Assembly (NCBI GenBank): GCA_002786065.1
Contig: NHNY01000001.1
Coordinates: forward strand, 1,550,001-1,614,000
Reading direction: 5' to 3'
Source of the DNA: Microcyclospora pomicola
Lineage: Eukaryota; Ascomycota; Dothideomycetes; Capnodiales
DNA: 64,000 nt
The notes beneath the pieces were generated by a model. That model was not told where the DNA came from and did no database searches. It saw only the letters and a program-made list of their open reading frames with translations. The position numbers and the translations under genes are program-made. Below are positions 62,299-64,000 of this stretch, in pieces. Positions within the stretch are counted from its first letter, which is position 1. Each line of letters opens with the position of its first letter.

Positions 62299-64000
62299 TC
62301 ATGTCTGCAAGTCTACGCGTGATGATGGCTTGCGCTTCCAGAAGGCCATGGTAGGCCAGCGATTGGCATCGCCGTCAAGATGGCAGAGGGTGAGGATGTT
62401 GTGGCGGTGGAAGAAGGCGCGGTTCCGCTTGCCGAGGATATCTGATGCAATCTTGGTTAGTGACGTAGGTCTCAGGAGAAGTAGACTCTACAGTGATGTA
62501 GACGACGGGTGGGAGATGTGGAGGGCGATACTTACACATGGGAATGGTCAAGCAGCAGATCGCGACCTGCACGCTCGCGAGGCCGACGAAGACGGGCCGG
62601 ACGCCGGCGTCGTTGAGCCAGTCGTAGGCGCTGTACGTCAAGCCGAAGCTGAAGATGTTCTTGAAGATGAGCAGGCAGGTGAAGCCCTCGACGGCGATGT
62701 CGCGGTGGGCGTCGACGATGTACAGCGCCGAGGCGACGGCGCCGATGACCATGCCCATGACCTCGAGGGCGAAGAAAAAGTCGGGCCAGAACCAGCCGTA
62801 GCGGAAGGTGTCGGCGGCCGTGATGCCGAAGCCGTACAGGCCCGCGCAGCCGAGGATCAGCTGGGGGATGACGAGCACGAGGCGGAACTCGGGCTCGTAG
62901 ATGCCGTGGTTGCGCTTCGTCATGAACTTGACCAGGGGGTCGGAGAGCGCGCCGGCCAGGACGAAGCCGAGGATCGCGCCGATGAAGGCCCCCGTGTACA
63001 TGTATCCGGTCTTGACTTCGTCGAACCATAATGGCGGGCCCAGCATGATGGCCGCGAGCACGATGCCGATAAAGACGGTCCAGCCGATGAGCGCGCCCTG
63101 GATCAGGCAGGCCCAGAAGATGCCCGGGTGGAAGAAGAGCGGGAGCGGACGGATGACTAGCTTAAAGAACGAGTCGTTCGTCTTGCGACCGCTGAACGGC
63201 ATGATGCTGGCGCGCGAGAAGAACTTGTGGGTTGAGGTGGGCTCATGCGTGATGGGGGAGGCTGAGTCCGTGCCGGAGTGTTGCATCTCGATCGCCTCGC
63301 TTTTGTTGTAGAGTGCGCCGTTAGGTGTGTCCGACTGCGGTTGAGTCGACTCCGATTTATCGTAGAACTGAGTGCTTGATTGCTCGACCACCGACTGGCC
63401 ATGGGGCGATGTGGCGAGATCGGTGTTGAAACGATCCTCGCGCACGAACGCGGTCTCTGGGACGAAGAAAATTACGAGTGGCAACATGATGGCAGTGAAG
63501 ATTGCCAGAAGGTAGAAAGACCATTGCCAGCCAATGCTGTCGGTGAGCTTTCCAATGATGATCGGAGTGCCAAAGGCTCCTCCAAACAAGCATAGATTGC
63601 TGAGACCCATGCGTAGACCACGTTCGTGGACGAAGTAGAGGTCGCCAATGCTGGCATTGACCAACGCCTCAAACGGCGCGAGGCCGACGCCCTGGAAGAA
63701 ACGTGCTGCCATGAGCGAGTTGTAGTTGTGATTGCTTGCACCTCCCCATATCGAGCTGAGGATGATGATGACCGTACCCAGCAGGTATAGATGTCTCTTT
63801 CCCCAGACTCGCGCGGATGCGACGAAGAAGAAACCAGCAATGCCCACGCCCAGCAAGTGGTAGCCGGTCAACAAGGCAATGTCGGTGAAGGAGCGCGAGA
63901 AGTACAGCGTCAGGGTGAGCGTGTTGGCTGCCAGCAGCGGCGAGAGGGTCGAGGCGATGACGGAGAGCAGACACAGGACCAGCGTGACCACGTCGCGTCG
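62299..64000 (-). CDS. MFS transporter (5' end beyond the window)
   Basis: Reverse strand, exons 64000-62536 (partial) and 62441-62299, intron 94 nt (GTAAGT...ATCAG). The frame is open through the right edge, so the first residues are missing. About 534 residues are visible, with the usual 12-helix layout. Helices include VVTLVLCLLSVIASTLSPL, GYHLLGVGIAGFFFVASARV (loop RVWGKRHLYL is the MFS signature) and, after a long cytosolic loop of about 100 polar residues, GIFWACLIQGALIGWTVFIG. Splicing turns CLTIPM into CLTIPMYILGKRNRAFFHRH, the C-terminal block common in fungal MFS allantoate/drug-type and polyamine-like transporters. Substrate not inferable. Convergent with the glycerol-3-phosphate dehydrogenase gene. 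Confidence 0.88.

Noticed and set aside
62330-63031. 233-codon forward frame rich in Asp, Glu, Ala and Val
   Set aside because: Shadow of the GC-rich MFS transporter gene on the other strand.
1-64000. Transposons, retroelements, Polintons or other virus-like elements
   Set aside because: No transposase, reverse transcriptase, integrase, capsid-like frame, terminal repeat or target-site duplication was recognised.

Overview
The window is nuclear DNA of a filamentous ascomycete (Pezizomycotina; Dothideomycetes is my best guess, from gene content only). Reasons: short GT-AG introns (48-137 nt) with CTRAC-like branch points, GC-ending codons, intergenic spacers of 0.1-2.6 kb, and families typical of these fungi (TRI12-type MFS pump, questin-oxidase-like protein, DUF3500, DUF3176, GH17-But2 fusion, fungal bZIP, ATG1, IRE1). 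I see no tRNA, rRNA, CRISPR array, retroelement or DNA transposon. One assembly gap (8126-8211) sits inside a poly-G tract.

Layout. 1-338: start of an MFS pump leaving the window. 1276-1761: DPH4 (diphthamide). 2788-4707: secreted GH17 glucanase with a But2-type C-terminal domain. 5398-6816: ornithine decarboxylase. 8830-10437: acidic RING protein resembling Psh1. 11014-15794: oxidoreductase trio (questin-oxidase-like, DUF3500, FAD monooxygenase), followed by an F-box-like protein (15883-16767). 17668-19587: WD40-cyclophilin (PPWD1 type). 19745-23245: IRE1. 25830-28354: MCM7. 28355-36201: gene-poor stretch with a short bZIP factor (30285-30911), a hypothetical acidic protein (33058-34279) and two doubtful eroded coding segments. 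36202-39761: tRNA m3C methyltransferase, COQ10 and a BAX-inhibitor-like protein. 41894-43858: DUF3176 membrane protein. 44727-47276: CSC1/OSCA-like channel. 48087-50073: GST and a short-chain dehydrogenase, tail to tail. 50928-53690: dolichol kinase. 55351-58440: ATG1. 60311-61761: NAD-dependent glycerol-3-phosphate dehydrogenase. 62299-64000: MFS transporter running off the right edge.

Most genes are housekeeping or stress genes with no operon logic. IRE1, dolichol kinase, BXI1 and ATG1 all belong to ER stress, glycosylation or autophagy, but their shared location is probably chance. The accessory-looking part is the trio at 11-15.8 kb, in which the DUF3500 and FAD-monooxygenase genes share a 425-bp divergent promoter.

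The most interesting signal concerns peroxisomes. The last intron of the glycerol-3-phosphate dehydrogenase gene decides the C-terminus: retaining it ends the protein two codons later, while splicing it gives a tail ending in Ala-Arg-Leu, a PTS1-like tripeptide. The questin-oxidase-like protein ends in Ser-Arg-Leu, a canonical PTS1. Exon structures were worked out by hand from splice signals and reading frame; no search or transcript data were available.
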